From contig NZ_AP025592.1 in assembly GCF_023169965.1 (NCBI RefSeq), positions 3,348,001 to 3,412,000 of the forward strand: DNA of 64,000 bases. The letters are read 5' to 3'. A model generated the notes under the pieces. It was given only the letters and a program-made list of their open reading frames with translations, ran no database searches and was not told the origin of the DNA. Origin of the DNA: Anaeromyxobacter paludicola (GTDB lineage Bacteria; Myxococcota; Myxococcia; Myxococcales; Anaeromyxobacteraceae). Made by a program: the position numbers and the translations under genes. Positions 38,133-46,195 of this stretch are shown piece by piece (within the stretch, counting starts at the first letter, position 1; each line of letters opens with the position of its first letter).

Positions 38133-38171
38133 TGGCGGTGTGGATCCGGACGCTACGCTGGCGGTGTGGAT
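38133..38171 (-). repeat. 13-bp direct repeats in the glnB leader
   Basis: TGGCGGTGTGGAT occurs exactly at 38133-38145 and 38159-38171 (26 bp start to start), between the sigma-54 promoter and the glnB ATG. It could be a binding site or the trace of a small duplication. Confidence 0.6.
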
Positions 38172-38202
38172 GGGGTCAAGGTTCTCCGCCGGGCGTTCGG
38201 GG

Positions 38203-38218
38203 TGCAACCGGCAGGCCA
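38203..38218 (-). promoter_or_regulatory. Sigma-54 promoter of glnB-ntrB
   Basis: The minus strand reads TGGCCTGCCGGTTGCA: the -24 GG and -12 GC are at exact RpoN spacing, with a perfect TTGCA. It is 91 bases upstream of the glnB ATG. Confidence 0.85.
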
Positions 38219-38226
38219 CGACCCGC

Positions 38227-38232
38227 TACACT
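38227..38232 (+). promoter_or_regulatory. Start-proximal -10 box of the alpha/beta hydrolase
   Basis: TACACT is followed by ten bases and the ATG at 38243, without a Shine-Dalgarno. It faces away from, and nearly touches, the glnB sigma-54 promoter. Confidence 0.45.
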
Positions 38233-38242
38233 GTTCGACGAC

Positions 38243-39331
38243 ATGAGAGAGGTCTCCTTCGCCCTCGCCGCGGCGGCGGCGCTCGCCCTGGCCACCTGGC
38301 TCCACTACCTGTTCTGGAGCTGGCGCTTCCGGCTGCCGGGGCGCGAGGACGCGCTGGTCTTCGCCGACACCCGCGACGGCTGGCGGCTCGCCCTCGCCCG
38401 GCGCCGCCCGCGCGGCGCCCCGCGGGCGACCCCGGTCCTGCTCTGCCACGGCCTGGCCGCCAACCGGGGCGCCATGGACTTCGGCCTCGTCCGGTGGTCG
38501 CTCTCCGCCTTCCTCTCGGCGGCCGGGTTCGACTGCTTCGCGCTCGACCTCCGCGGGCACGGCGCCTCCCGCCCGACCCGGAGAGGGCTCCCGCGCGACT
38601 GGACCTTCGACACCTACGTCCGGGAGGACGTGCCGGCGGCCCTCGACGCGGTGCGCCGGGAGACCGGCGCCGCCCGCGTCCTCTGGGTGGGGCACAGCCA
38701 GGGCGCGCTGCTCGGGCTCGCCGCCTGCGCGCTCTACCCCGAGGCGGTCGCCGGTGTCGTCGCGCTGGCCGCCCCGACCCACTTCCGGTCCCAGCGCCCG
38801 CTCCTCCCGCCGGAGCGGCTCGCCATCCGGCTGCTCGCGCGCGTGAACCGCTTCCTGGCGCGCTGCCTCGCGCCGTTCTCCGGCTTCTGGCACCCGCCCA
38901 TCTCGGAGGTGGCCATCAACGGCCGCAACGTGTCGCGGCCCGTCTTCCGGCGGGTGCTCGCGAACGTGGTCGAGGACATGCCGCCGGGCGTGCTCCGGCA
39001 GTTCGGCGACTGGGTGGCCCACGACCGCTTCGCGGCGGCGGACGGCGCCGCCGACTACCGCGCGCTCCTCGCCCGCTGCCGGCAGCCGGCGCTCTTCGTC
39101 GCCGCGCACCGGGACAAGCTCGCGCCGCCCGAGGTGGTGCGCGCCGCGCGCGACCTCTGGGGCGGCGAGAAGGCCTACCTCGAGATCGGCCTCGCGGGCG
39201 GCCACGCCTGCGACTACGGCCACTCCGACCTGCTCTTCGGCGTCCGGGCGCCGGAGGAGGTCTTCGGTCCGGTGCGCGACTGGCTCGCCGCCCACGACGC
39301 GCCGGCGAAGGCGCTGGAGCGCGGCGCGTGA
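38243..39331 (+). CDS. Membrane-anchored alpha/beta hydrolase
   Basis: The 362-residue protein has an N-terminal membrane helix (FALAAAAALALATWLHYLFW) and an alpha/beta-hydrolase fold. The oxyanion region is LCHGLAANRGAMDFG, followed by LDLRGHGASRP, the nucleophile elbow GHSQGALLG, and an acid/His pair near the end (HRDKLAPPE; GGHACDYGHSD). It resembles lysophospholipase/esterase-type enzymes. The open frame extends back over glnB, but the start is fixed by the TACACT box. The substrate is unknown. Confidence 0.85.
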   Translation: MREVSFALAAAAALALATWLHYLFWSWRFRLPGREDALVFADTRDGWRLALARRRPRGAPRATPVLLCHGLAANRGAMDFGLVRWSLSAFLSAAGFDCFALDLRGHGASRPTRRGLPRDWTFDTYVREDVPAALDAVRRETGAARVLWVGHSQGALLGLAACALYPEAVAGVVALAAPTHFRSQRPLLPPERLAIRLLARVNRFLARCLAPFSGFWHPPISEVAINGRNVSRPVFRRVLANVVEDMPPGVLRQFGDWVAHDRFAAADGAADYRALLARCRQPALFVAAHRDKLAPPEVVRAARDLWGGEKAYLEIGLAGGHACDYGHSDLLFGVRAPEEVFGPVRDWLAAHDAPAKALERGA

Positions 39332-39852
39332 CGGCGCTCGCGCTCGCCCTGGGCCTCGCGCTCGCCGCCGGCGGCCCGGCGCCCCTCGCGTGCCCGCCGG
39401 GCGCCGCGGTGGCCGGGGCGGCGTACCCCGACGGCTTCGAGCAGTGGTGCGAGAAGCCCGACGACGCCGGGCGCCCGCAGAAGCACGGGCCGTACCGGAC
39501 CTGGTACGACGACGGCGCGCCGCAGCTCGCGTCCACCTGGAAGATGGGACGGCTCGACGGGCCGTTCGTCGAGTACCACCGCAACGGCAAGAAGGCGCGC
39601 GAGGGGGCCTGGCGCGACGGCGAGAAGGACGGCCGCTGGACCACCTGGTTCGAGGACGGCCGCCCGGCGGAGGAGGCCGGCTACGACCGCGGGATCCTGC
39701 ACGGCCGCTTCGCGACCTTCTTCGCGGGCGGAGGGAAGCGCGTCGAGGGGCGCTACTGCCACGGCATCCAGTGCGGCCGCTGGACCACCTGGGACGAGGG
39801 CGGGCGCGAGCTCGGGCGCATGGACCACGAGGAGATCCGGAGCGAGCCTTGA
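39328..39852 (+). CDS. MORN-like repeat (YwqK-type) secreted protein
   Basis: The 174-residue protein has a short signal peptide (cut near AAGG-PAPLAC). About five MORN-like repeats follow (HGPYRTWYDDGAPQLAS, DGPFVEYHRNGKKAREG, DGRWTTWFEDGRPAEEA, HGRFATFFAGGGKRVEG, CGRWTTWDEGGRELG). YwqK-family proteins are often labelled antitoxins, without strong evidence here. The start GTG overlaps the hydrolase stop (GTGA), so both are translated together. Confidence 0.8.
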   Translation: MTALALALGLALAAGGPAPLACPPGAAVAGAAYPDGFEQWCEKPDDAGRPQKHGPYRTWYDDGAPQLASTWKMGRLDGPFVEYHRNGKKAREGAWRDGEKDGRWTTWFEDGRPAEEAGYDRGILHGRFATFFAGGGKRVEGRYCHGIQCGRWTTWDEGGRELGRMDHEEIRSEP

Positions 39853-39867
39853 GGGGCGCCCGCGGCC

Positions 39868-41475
39868 TCAGGCGTGCATCCAGCGGTCCTCGTCGCGGGC
39901 CGCGAGCCCCTCGCGCTCGAGCTTGAGGAGCGTGGCGAGGCAGCTCCGCTCGGCGGCCGGCAGCATGAGGCGCGGCGCGTCCGGGTAGGCGCGGGCGGTC
40001 ACCTCGGCGAGCGGCGCGGGCGGCGAGAGCGCGGCCAGGATCCGGTCCTCGCGCTCCTGCCGGTGCGAGAGGTAGCCCTCGAGCTTCGCGACCGCGTTGG
40101 GGGCGGGCGAGCCGTGCGCCGGGAAGAGCGTGCGCGGCGCGAGGTCCACGAGCCGCGCGAGCTGCCGCTGGTACTCGGCCATGTCGCCGTCGGGCGGGTC
40201 GATCACCACGGTGGAGAGGGTCGAGACCATGTCGCCGCAGAAGAGGGCGCGGGTCCGCTCGTCGTGGAAGCAGAGGTGGCCGGAGGCGTGGCCGGGCGTG
40301 TGGAGCGCGCGCCAGCGGCCGTGGAGGAGCGCGGCGTCCCCCACCGGCTCGCCGCCGCGACCGAGGTCGCCGAGGAGCTCGAGCGTGCGCGGGTGCGCGA
40401 GGAGCGGCAGCCCCCGCGCCCGCAGCGCGGCGACGCCGCCGACGTGGTCGGGGTGGTGGTGGGTGAGCCAGATCTCCCGCGCCCGGAGCCCCTCGCCGGC
40501 GAGGTGGGCGAGGAGCGCGTCGAGCCGGGAGAGCTCCGCGGGCTCGCCCGAGCCGGGATCGACGAGCGCGAGCCCGCCGTCGCCCGTGTCGAGCAGCCAG
40601 CAGTTGGTGTGCGTCGCCGGCGGGAGCGTCGGGGTGCGCAGCGCGCAGAGGAACACGCCCTTCTGGAACTCGATGCGGGCCGGGACGTGGGCGGCGCACT
40701 CGGGCGGCTCGCGCATCGCCTCGGCGGCGCGGTCGGGCGGGTGGCGGGCGAGGCAGGTGACGGCCCAGAGGTTCGGCGGGTGGAGCAGCGCGTCGCCGCG
40801 GGCCCAGCGCGCCAGCGCCTCGACGGCGGGGATGAACTCGCCGCCGGAGAGCTCGCCGGGCCAGACCTCCGGGGCCTCGCCCGCGGGCAGGGGCGCGAGG
40901 AAGAGGCGCGCGTCGTAGCGGAGCGGGAGGAAGTGCGGGGTGATCCAGCGGCCGGCGCGGGTGAGCAGCGCGGCGTCGAGCGTGAGCCGCTGCGCCTCGA
41001 GGAAGCGGGCGAAGAGGGCCGCGTCGGTCGGCTCGCCGGCCCCCTCCGGAGCTCCTCCGCGCGGCGGGGGAGAAGAGAGCCCCGCGCCGCCCGGAACCGG
41101 CACGCCAGCCGTCGCGAGCCGGACCGTGGAGGCCTCGAGCAGCGCCCGCCGGGCGGACTCGCGGGCCGCCGCCGGCACCCGCTCGGCGCCGCGCGCGAGG
41201 AGCACGCCCGTCTCCTCGAACAGCTCCCGGCAGGCGCAGGCCACGAGCGCCGCCTGCTCGCCCGCCGCGCCGCGCACCGGCAGCTCCCGGTCGGCCGGGT
41301 CGAGCCGCCCGCCGGGGAAGGCGTGGAAGCCGCCCGCGAACCGGAGCGGCTCGCCGCGCCGCACCCAGTAGAGCTCGCGCCCCTGCGGCCCGGCGCGCCA
41401 GAGCACCACCGCGGCGGCGGGCACGGGATCGGTCGGGGGCGGGGCGGGGGGCAGGCCGGGGAAGGTGGCGCTCAT
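39868..41475 (-). CDS. Fusion of NUDT19-type Nudix hydrolase and LACTB2-like metallo-beta-lactamase
   Basis: This 535-residue protein joins two enzymes. Residues about 15-250 are a Nudix domain with GGFHAFPGGRLDP and, after an insertion typical of NUDT19/CoA-diphosphatase types, CRELFEETGVLL. Residues about 280-480 are a metallo-beta-lactamase domain with THHHPDHVGG, HTPGHASGHLCF and FCGDMV, close to LACTB2-type hydrolases. A winged-helix-like tail (about 480-535) fits LACTB2. The start at 41475 is set by the onset of domain similarity. The combined reaction is not known; CoA-ester or RNA-end hydrolysis are options. Confidence 0.85.
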   Translation of the reverse strand: MSATFPGLPPAPPPTDPVPAAAVVLWRAGPQGRELYWVRRGEPLRFAGGFHAFPGGRLDPADRELPVRGAAGEQAALVACACRELFEETGVLLARGAERVPAAARESARRALLEASTVRLATAGVPVPGGAGLSSPPPRGGAPEGAGEPTDAALFARFLEAQRLTLDAALLTRAGRWITPHFLPLRYDARLFLAPLPAGEAPEVWPGELSGGEFIPAVEALARWARGDALLHPPNLWAVTCLARHPPDRAAEAMREPPECAAHVPARIEFQKGVFLCALRTPTLPPATHTNCWLLDTGDGGLALVDPGSGEPAELSRLDALLAHLAGEGLRAREIWLTHHHPDHVGGVAALRARGLPLLAHPRTLELLGDLGRGGEPVGDAALLHGRWRALHTPGHASGHLCFHDERTRALFCGDMVSTLSTVVIDPPDGDMAEYQRQLARLVDLAPRTLFPAHGSPAPNAVAKLEGYLSHRQEREDRILAALSPPAPLAEVTARAYPDAPRLMLPAAERSCLATLLKLEREGLAARDEDRWMHA

Positions 41476-41519
41476 GTCGCGGGACGAGGGCTGCGCTGCA
41501 CCTCGAGTGTAGCGCCCCG

Positions 41520-42710
41520 TCACGAGATCCGCACGACCTCCTCCTGCACCTTGGAGAAGACCTGCGGCCCGTCGCCGGTCATCACCACGTCGATCTCGCT
41601 GCGCACCCCGAGCCCCTGCTCCGGCAGGTAGATGCCCGGCTCGATGGAGAAGGCGAGCCCCTCGATGAGGAGCCGCGTGTCGTGCGTCTCGAGGTCGTCG
41701 AGGTTGGCGCCGTCGCCGTGGACGTTGGAGGCGCCGATGGAGTGGCCGGTCCGGTGCAGGAACCGGTCGCCGTAGCCGCGCGCGGCGATGTGGTCGCGCA
41801 CCACCCGGTCCACCTCGCAGCCCTGCAGCACCTTCTTCGCGGCCCAGGCCTCGCGCAGCGCGGCGAGCCCGGCGTCGCGGGCGCCGGCGGTCACCGAGAA
41901 GATCTCCTGGAGCTTCTCCGGCGGGCGGTCGCCGCAGAAGGCGACCCAGGTGATGTCGGCGTAGGCGTCGTCCGGCTTCTCGCCCTTGGCCCAGAGGTCG
42001 ATGAGCACGAGGTCGCCCTTCCGGATGGGCGTGGGGCGCGTCTCGGAGGGTTCGTAGTGCGGGTCGCCGGCGTGGCCGTTCACCGCCACGATGGGCGCGT
42101 GGTCGGTCTGGAGCCGCGCCCGCGCGAACTCCTGCATCAGGAAGCGCTGCACCGCGGTCTCGGTGATCTCGCGCCCCGCCTTCTGTGCGAGGCCGATCTG
42201 CTCGAAGGCGGCGTCCTTGGCGTCGTCGATGGCGCGCAGCGCGCGCACGTGGCTCGCGAGCTGGTGCGGGCTCCAGCGGCAGAGGAAGCGCTGCACCAGC
42301 TCGGCCGAGGAGACCACGCTCACGCCGAGGGCGCGGATGAGCTCGAGCGTCCCGGCGTCCACGCGCGAGAGGTACGGGATGGTCGCGAGCGGGCAGTACT
42401 CCATCGCCACCTGCGGCCGCGGCGGCAGCGCGCCGACGAGCCGCTCGAGCCCGGCGCGGAGCGACTGCCACGAGGTGTAGGCGAGCCGCTCGCCGGGGAC
42501 GTCCTTCGGGAAGCTCCCGAGCTCGATGGCGTGCACGAGGAGGCGCGGCGGTCCCTCCACCGGCACGAGGTAGAACCAGCGCCGGGTGAGCATGTGGCCG
42601 CCGAGGCCGAGCGCGTCGCGCGCCGTCGGGTTCTGGCCGTGGAAGTCGTAGAGCAGCCAGCCGTCGAGTCGCTCTTCACGCAGCGTCTTCTGCAGGGCGG
42701 CGATGTCCAT
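41520..42710 (-). CDS. M24-family metallopeptidase (Xaa-Pro aminopeptidase type)
   Basis: This 396-residue cytosolic protein has a creatinase-like N-terminal domain and a pita-bread M24 domain. The metal ligands are visible: Asp in LVLIDLWAKG, Asp in DAYADITWVAF, His in HRTGHSIGAS, Glu in FSIEPGIYLP and Glu in GVRSEIDVVM. The family removes residues before proline. It lies 33 bases from pyk on the same strand. Its exact peptide preference is unknown. Confidence 0.9.
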   Translation of the reverse strand: MDIAALQKTLREERLDGWLLYDFHGQNPTARDALGLGGHMLTRRWFYLVPVEGPPRLLVHAIELGSFPKDVPGERLAYTSWQSLRAGLERLVGALPPRPQVAMEYCPLATIPYLSRVDAGTLELIRALGVSVVSSAELVQRFLCRWSPHQLASHVRALRAIDDAKDAAFEQIGLAQKAGREITETAVQRFLMQEFARARLQTDHAPIVAVNGHAGDPHYEPSETRPTPIRKGDLVLIDLWAKGEKPDDAYADITWVAFCGDRPPEKLQEIFSVTAGARDAGLAALREAWAAKKVLQGCEVDRVVRDHIAARGYGDRFLHRTGHSIGASNVHGDGANLDDLETHDTRLLIEGLAFSIEPGIYLPEQGLGVRSEIDVVMTGDGPQVFSKVQEEVVRIS

Positions 42711-42743
42711 GCGGCCGGATCTACCGCCGCCGGGCGGCGGACG

Positions 42744-44195
42744 CTACTCCCCGCTGCGCGGGGCGACCGGCGGGTGCACCTCGTGGAGCCGCATCGAGTT
42801 GGTGGCGCCGCGGATCCCGAGCGGCGAGCCGTAGACCAGCACCACGCGGTCGCCCGGCCGGGCGTGCTCCTCCTCGAGGAGCCGCTGCGAGACCATGTCG
42901 CTCATCACGTCCGGGTCGATGACCGGCGCCATCACCTTCGGCACCACCCCCCAGTAGAGCGAGAGGCGGCGGCGGATCGACTGGTCGGGGGAGAAGGCGA
43001 TGATCGGCACGCGCGGCCGGCCGTGCGCCAGCAGCCGCGCGGTGTCGCCCGAGAGGGTGAAGCAGCAGATGGCGGAGGCCCGGGCCTCCTCGGCGGCGCG
43101 GACCGCGTTGGCGGCGATGACCGGCGGGAACCCGCCCTGCACCGCCGGCGCCTGGTAGCGCAGGTAGTACTCGGAGGTGAGGCTCTCCTCGGTCTCGCGG
43201 ACGATCCGGTCCATCATCTGGACCGCGAGGAGCGGGTACTTGCCGCTCGCGGTCTCGCCCGAGAGCATCACCGCCGAGGCGCCGTCCCAGATGGCGTTGG
43301 CGACGTCGCTCGCCTCCGCCCGCGTGGGCCGGCTGTGGTCGATCATCGAGTTGAGCATCTGGGTCGCGACGATGACCGGCTTCCCGGCGGCGTTGGCGCG
43401 CCGCACGATGTCCTTCTGGATCGACGGCACCCGCTCCGGGAGGATCTCCACGCCGAGGTCGCCGCGGGCCACCATGAGGCCGTCGGCCGCCTCCAGGATC
43501 GCGTCGATGTGCTCGATCGCCTCCGGCTTCTCGATCTTGGCGATGATCGGCACCACCCGGCCGGCCGCCTCCATCTCGCGGCGGCAGAGCGCCACGTCCT
43601 CCGGCGAGCGGACGAAGGAGAGGGCGACGAAGTCCACGCCGTGGGTGATGCCGAAGGCGAGGTCGTTCTTGTCCTTCTCGGAGAGCGCGCTGGTGCGCAG
43701 CGCGACCCCCGGGAGGTTGATGCCCTTGTGCTCGCCGAGCCACCCGCCCTCGACCACCTCGCAGCGGACGCGCACGCCGTCGGTGTCGAGGACCCGCAGC
43801 TCGATGAGCCCGTCGTCGATGAGGAGCCGGTCCCCGGCGCGCACGTCCTTCGCCAGGAACTCGTAGGTGGTGGAGACGAGGCTCGCGTCCCCCGCGACCT
43901 CGCCCGCGGTGGTGATGACGAGCTCGGACCCGTTCTCGAGGGTCACCCCGGCCTTGCCGGCCTTGAGCGGGCCGGTGCGGATCTTGGGCCCCTGCAGGTC
44001 CTGCAGCACGCCCACCGCCTTGCCGAGCTGGCGGGAGGCGGCGCGGATCCGGTCGAGGCTGCGGGCGTGGTCGTCGTGGCTGCCGTGGGAGAAGTTGAGC
44101 CGGGCCACGTCCACGCCCAGCTCGAGGAGCTTGCGGATGGTGTCGAGGTCGGAGGAAGCGGGACCGAGGGTGGCGACGATCTTGGCGCGGCGCAT
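42744..44195 (-). CDS. pyk: Pyruvate kinase
   Basis: This 483-residue enzyme transfers phosphate from phosphoenolpyruvate to ADP. Signatures are [37 protein letters not shown], the active-site [22 protein letters not shown] and [10 protein letters not shown]. The C-terminal allosteric domain is present. The ATG is preceded by a promoter TTGGCC-16-CATAAA only 12 bases away and no Shine-Dalgarno. Confidence 0.97.
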   Translation of the reverse strand: MRRAKIVATLGPASSDLDTIRKLLELGVDVARLNFSHGSHDDHARSLDRIRAASRQLGKAVGVLQDLQGPKIRTGPLKAGKAGVTLENGSELVITTAGEVAGDASLVSTTYEFLAKDVRAGDRLLIDDGLIELRVLDTDGVRVRCEVVEGGWLGEHKGINLPGVALRTSALSEKDKNDLAFGITHGVDFVALSFVRSPEDVALCRREMEAAGRVVPIIAKIEKPEAIEHIDAILEAADGLMVARGDLGVEILPERVPSIQKDIVRRANAAGKPVIVATQMLNSMIDHSRPTRAEASDVANAIWDGASAVMLSGETASGKYPLLAVQMMDRIVRETEESLTSEYYLRYQAPAVQGGFPPVIAANAVRAAEEARASAICCFTLSGDTARLLAHGRPRVPIIAFSPDQSIRRRLSLYWGVVPKVMAPVIDPDVMSDMVSQRLLEEEHARPGDRVVLVYGSPLGIRGATNSMRLHEVHPPVAPRSGE

Positions 44196-44207
44196 CGAGG
44201 GAGGGTT

Positions 44208-44235
44208 TTTATGCGAGCGGGCCCGGGCTGGCCAA
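44208..44235 (-). promoter_or_regulatory. Promoter of pyk, start-proximal
   Basis: On the minus strand TTGGCC (44235-44230), a 16-base spacer and CATAAA (44213-44208) are followed by 12 bases and the ATG. Transcription should start within a few bases of the start codon. Confidence 0.5.
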
Positions 44236-44317
44236 CGCTTTCGCGGGCTCGCCGCGGTCCGGGCGGGCGCACGGGAGGCTCGCGGCGGGCCGGTTGCGCC
44301 GGCCCGGCCCGGGCGGC

Positions 44318-44323
44318 TACCCT
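44318..44323 (+). promoter_or_regulatory. Start-proximal -10 box of aag
   Basis: TACCCT is followed by eight bases (CCGCCGCC) and a TTG start at 44332. It supports this TTG as the start of a leaderless message. Confidence 0.4.
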
Positions 44324-44331
44324 CCGCCGCC

Positions 44332-44892
44332 TTGATCCTGCCCCGCGACTTCTACGCCCGCCGCGACACGCGCGCCGTGGCCCGGGCCCTGCTCGGCAAG
44401 GTGCTCGTGCACCTCGACGGCGGCGTGCGGCGCGCGGCGCGGATCGTGGAGACCGAGGCGTACCACGGGCCCCGCGACCAGGCCTCGCACGCGCGCTTCG
44501 GGCCGACGCGGCGGGCCGCGGTGATGTTCGGCCCGCCCGGCGTGGCGTACGTCTACCTCATCTACGGGCTCTCCCACTGCATGAACGTGGTGACCGGCGA
44601 GGAGGGCCACCCGGCGGCGGTGCTGCTCCGGGCGGGCGAGCCCCTGGAGGGCTGCCTCCACTCCACCCGCGGGCCCGGCAACCTCTGCCGCGCGCTCGCC
44701 ATCCGGCGCGAGACCGAGAACGGGCTCGACCTCACCGGGCCGCCGCTGTTCCTCGAGGACGCGCCGCGCCCGCGCGAGCCCATCGTCGCCGCGCCGCGCG
44801 TCAACGTCGGCTACGCCGGCGAGTGGGCCGGCAAGCCCTGGCGCTTCCTCCTCGGCGGCAACCCCTGGGTGAGCCGCCCCGCGCCGCGCTAG
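44332..44892 (+). CDS. aag: 3-methyladenine DNA glycosylase (AAG/MPG family)
   Basis: This 186-residue protein begins [22 protein letters not shown], as family members do, and contains the catalytic region [19 protein letters not shown] and [34 protein letters not shown] and VNVGYAG follow. It removes alkylated purines in base-excision repair. The only reasonable start is TTG at 44332; the frame upstream is a shadow of pyk. rlmN follows ten bases later. Confidence 0.92.
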   Translation: MILPRDFYARRDTRAVARALLGKVLVHLDGGVRRAARIVETEAYHGPRDQASHARFGPTRRAAVMFGPPGVAYVYLIYGLSHCMNVVTGEEGHPAAVLLRAGEPLEGCLHSTRGPGNLCRALAIRRETENGLDLTGPPLFLEDAPRPREPIVAAPRVNVGYAGEWAGKPWRFLLGGNPWVSRPAPR

Positions 44893-44902
44893 AAAGGACC
44901 TC

Positions 44903-45910
44903 GTGCTCCACCTGCAGGGACAGGACAGCCGCGCCCTCGCCCGCGCGCTCGGCATCGAGCTCGCCGACGCGCGCCGGATCGTCGGCGCGGTGATCGGCCG
45001 GGGCGAGGGGCTGCGCGGGGCGCGCAACGTGCGGCGGGAGGTGCTCGACCGCGCCGAGCGGGCCGCCACGCCCGGCGCGCTCGCCTGCGACGCGGCGGTG
45101 GACGCGAAGGACGGCTTCCGCAAGTACCTCTTCCGCTGCCCCGACGGCGCGAAGGTGGAGGCGGTCCGGATCCCGCTCTTCGACACCCACTACACGATGT
45201 GCCTCTCCTCGCAGGCCGGCTGCGCGCTCGGGTGCGCCTTCTGCGCGACGGGACGCATGGGGCTCGCGCGCTCGCTCGCGTCCTGGGAGATGGTGGCGCA
45301 GTTCCTCCACCTGCGCGCCGACAGCGCGCGCCCCATCACCGGGGCGGTCTTCATGGGCCAGGGGGAGCCGTTCCACAACTACGAGGCCGTGCTCGCCGCC
45401 GCCTACGCCCTCTGCGATCCCTCCGGCGGCCGCATCGACCAGCGGCGGATCTCGATCTCCACCGCCGGCGTCGCCCCGATGATCCGGCGCTACACCGCCG
45501 AGGGGCACAAGTTCCGGCTCTGCGTGTCGCTCAACGCCGCCATCCCGGAGAAGCGGGCGGGGCTCATGCCTGTGGAGAAGGGCTACCCGCTCGACGAGCT
45601 GGTGGACGCGGTGCGCGAGCACGCCGCCGCGCGGGGCCGGGTGACGCTCGAGTACGTGATGATGGCGGGCGTGAACGTGGGCGACGACGACGCCGCCGCG
45701 CTGGGGCGGCTGCTCGCCGGCATCCCGGTGCGGCTCAACCCCATCGACGTGAACGACGCCACCGGCCGCTTCCGCCCGCCCTCGCCGGAGGAGTGGCGGA
45801 CGTTCCGCGACGCCCTCGCCCGCGAGCTGCCCGGGCAGCCGGTGGTGCGCCGCTACTCCGGCGGCCAGGACGAGCACGCCGCCTGCGGGATGCTGGCGTC
45901 GCGGGGGTAG
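44903..45910 (+). CDS. rlmN: RlmN-family radical SAM rRNA/tRNA adenine-C2 methyltransferase
   Basis: The 335-residue protein has the radical SAM cluster motif [11 protein letters not shown] near residue 112 and [18 protein letters not shown] ahead of it. [25 protein letters not shown] and the C-terminal methyl-carrier Cys in [11 protein letters not shown] follow. RlmN methylates A2503 of 23S rRNA and A37 of some tRNAs. AAAGGA precedes the GTG. It is shorter than the usual 350-390 residues, mainly at the N-terminus, and has GQGEP where GMGEP is typical, so it may be a paralogue. Confidence 0.88.
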   Translation: MLHLQGQDSRALARALGIELADARRIVGAVIGRGEGLRGARNVRREVLDRAERAATPGALACDAAVDAKDGFRKYLFRCPDGAKVEAVRIPLFDTHYTMCLSSQAGCALGCAFCATGRMGLARSLASWEMVAQFLHLRADSARPITGAVFMGQGEPFHNYEAVLAAAYALCDPSGGRIDQRRISISTAGVAPMIRRYTAEGHKFRLCVSLNAAIPEKRAGLMPVEKGYPLDELVDAVREHAAARGRVTLEYVMMAGVNVGDDDAAALGRLLAGIPVRLNPIDVNDATGRFRPPSPEEWRTFRDALARELPGQPVVRRYSGGQDEHAACGMLASRG

Positions 45911-45928
45911 GGCGCGGGCCGCCGCGCC

Positions 45929-46195
45929 TCACGGCGCCTTGTCGTCGAAGAGCTCGAGGTGCTGCAGGAGCTCGAGCTGCCGGATCTCCTCGAGGTGCCG
46001 GAGCAGCTCCGGGTCGGGCTCGGGCGGCCTCCGATCGCGCTCCCGCTCGCGCGCGGCGGGGGGCGTCCCGCCGTCCGGCCGCTCCGGCGCGCCCGCGTCC
46101 GGGCGGTCCCGGGGCGGCGGCACGTCGGCGCGCGCGGGGCCGGCGAGGAGCGCCACGGCGGCTCCGCTCGCGAGCGCCGCGCGGAGCCGGCTCAC
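45929..46195 (-). CDS. Small secreted protein with Leu-rich helical tail
   Basis: The 88-residue protein has a signal peptide (cut near ARA-DV, residue 24). A Pro/Asp/Arg-rich linker follows, and the C-terminal helix is DPELLRHLEEIRQLELLQHL. I recognise no family. The GTG start overlaps the stop of the outer-membrane protein gene by four bases (GTGA). It is the last gene of the ECF-sigma operon. The amphipathic leucine-rich tail suggests oligomerisation or binding to a partner. Confidence 0.65.
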   Translation of the reverse strand: MSRLRAALASGAAVALLAGPARADVPPPRDRPDAGAPERPDGGTPPAARERERDRRPPEPDPELLRHLEEIRQLELLQHLELFDDKAP

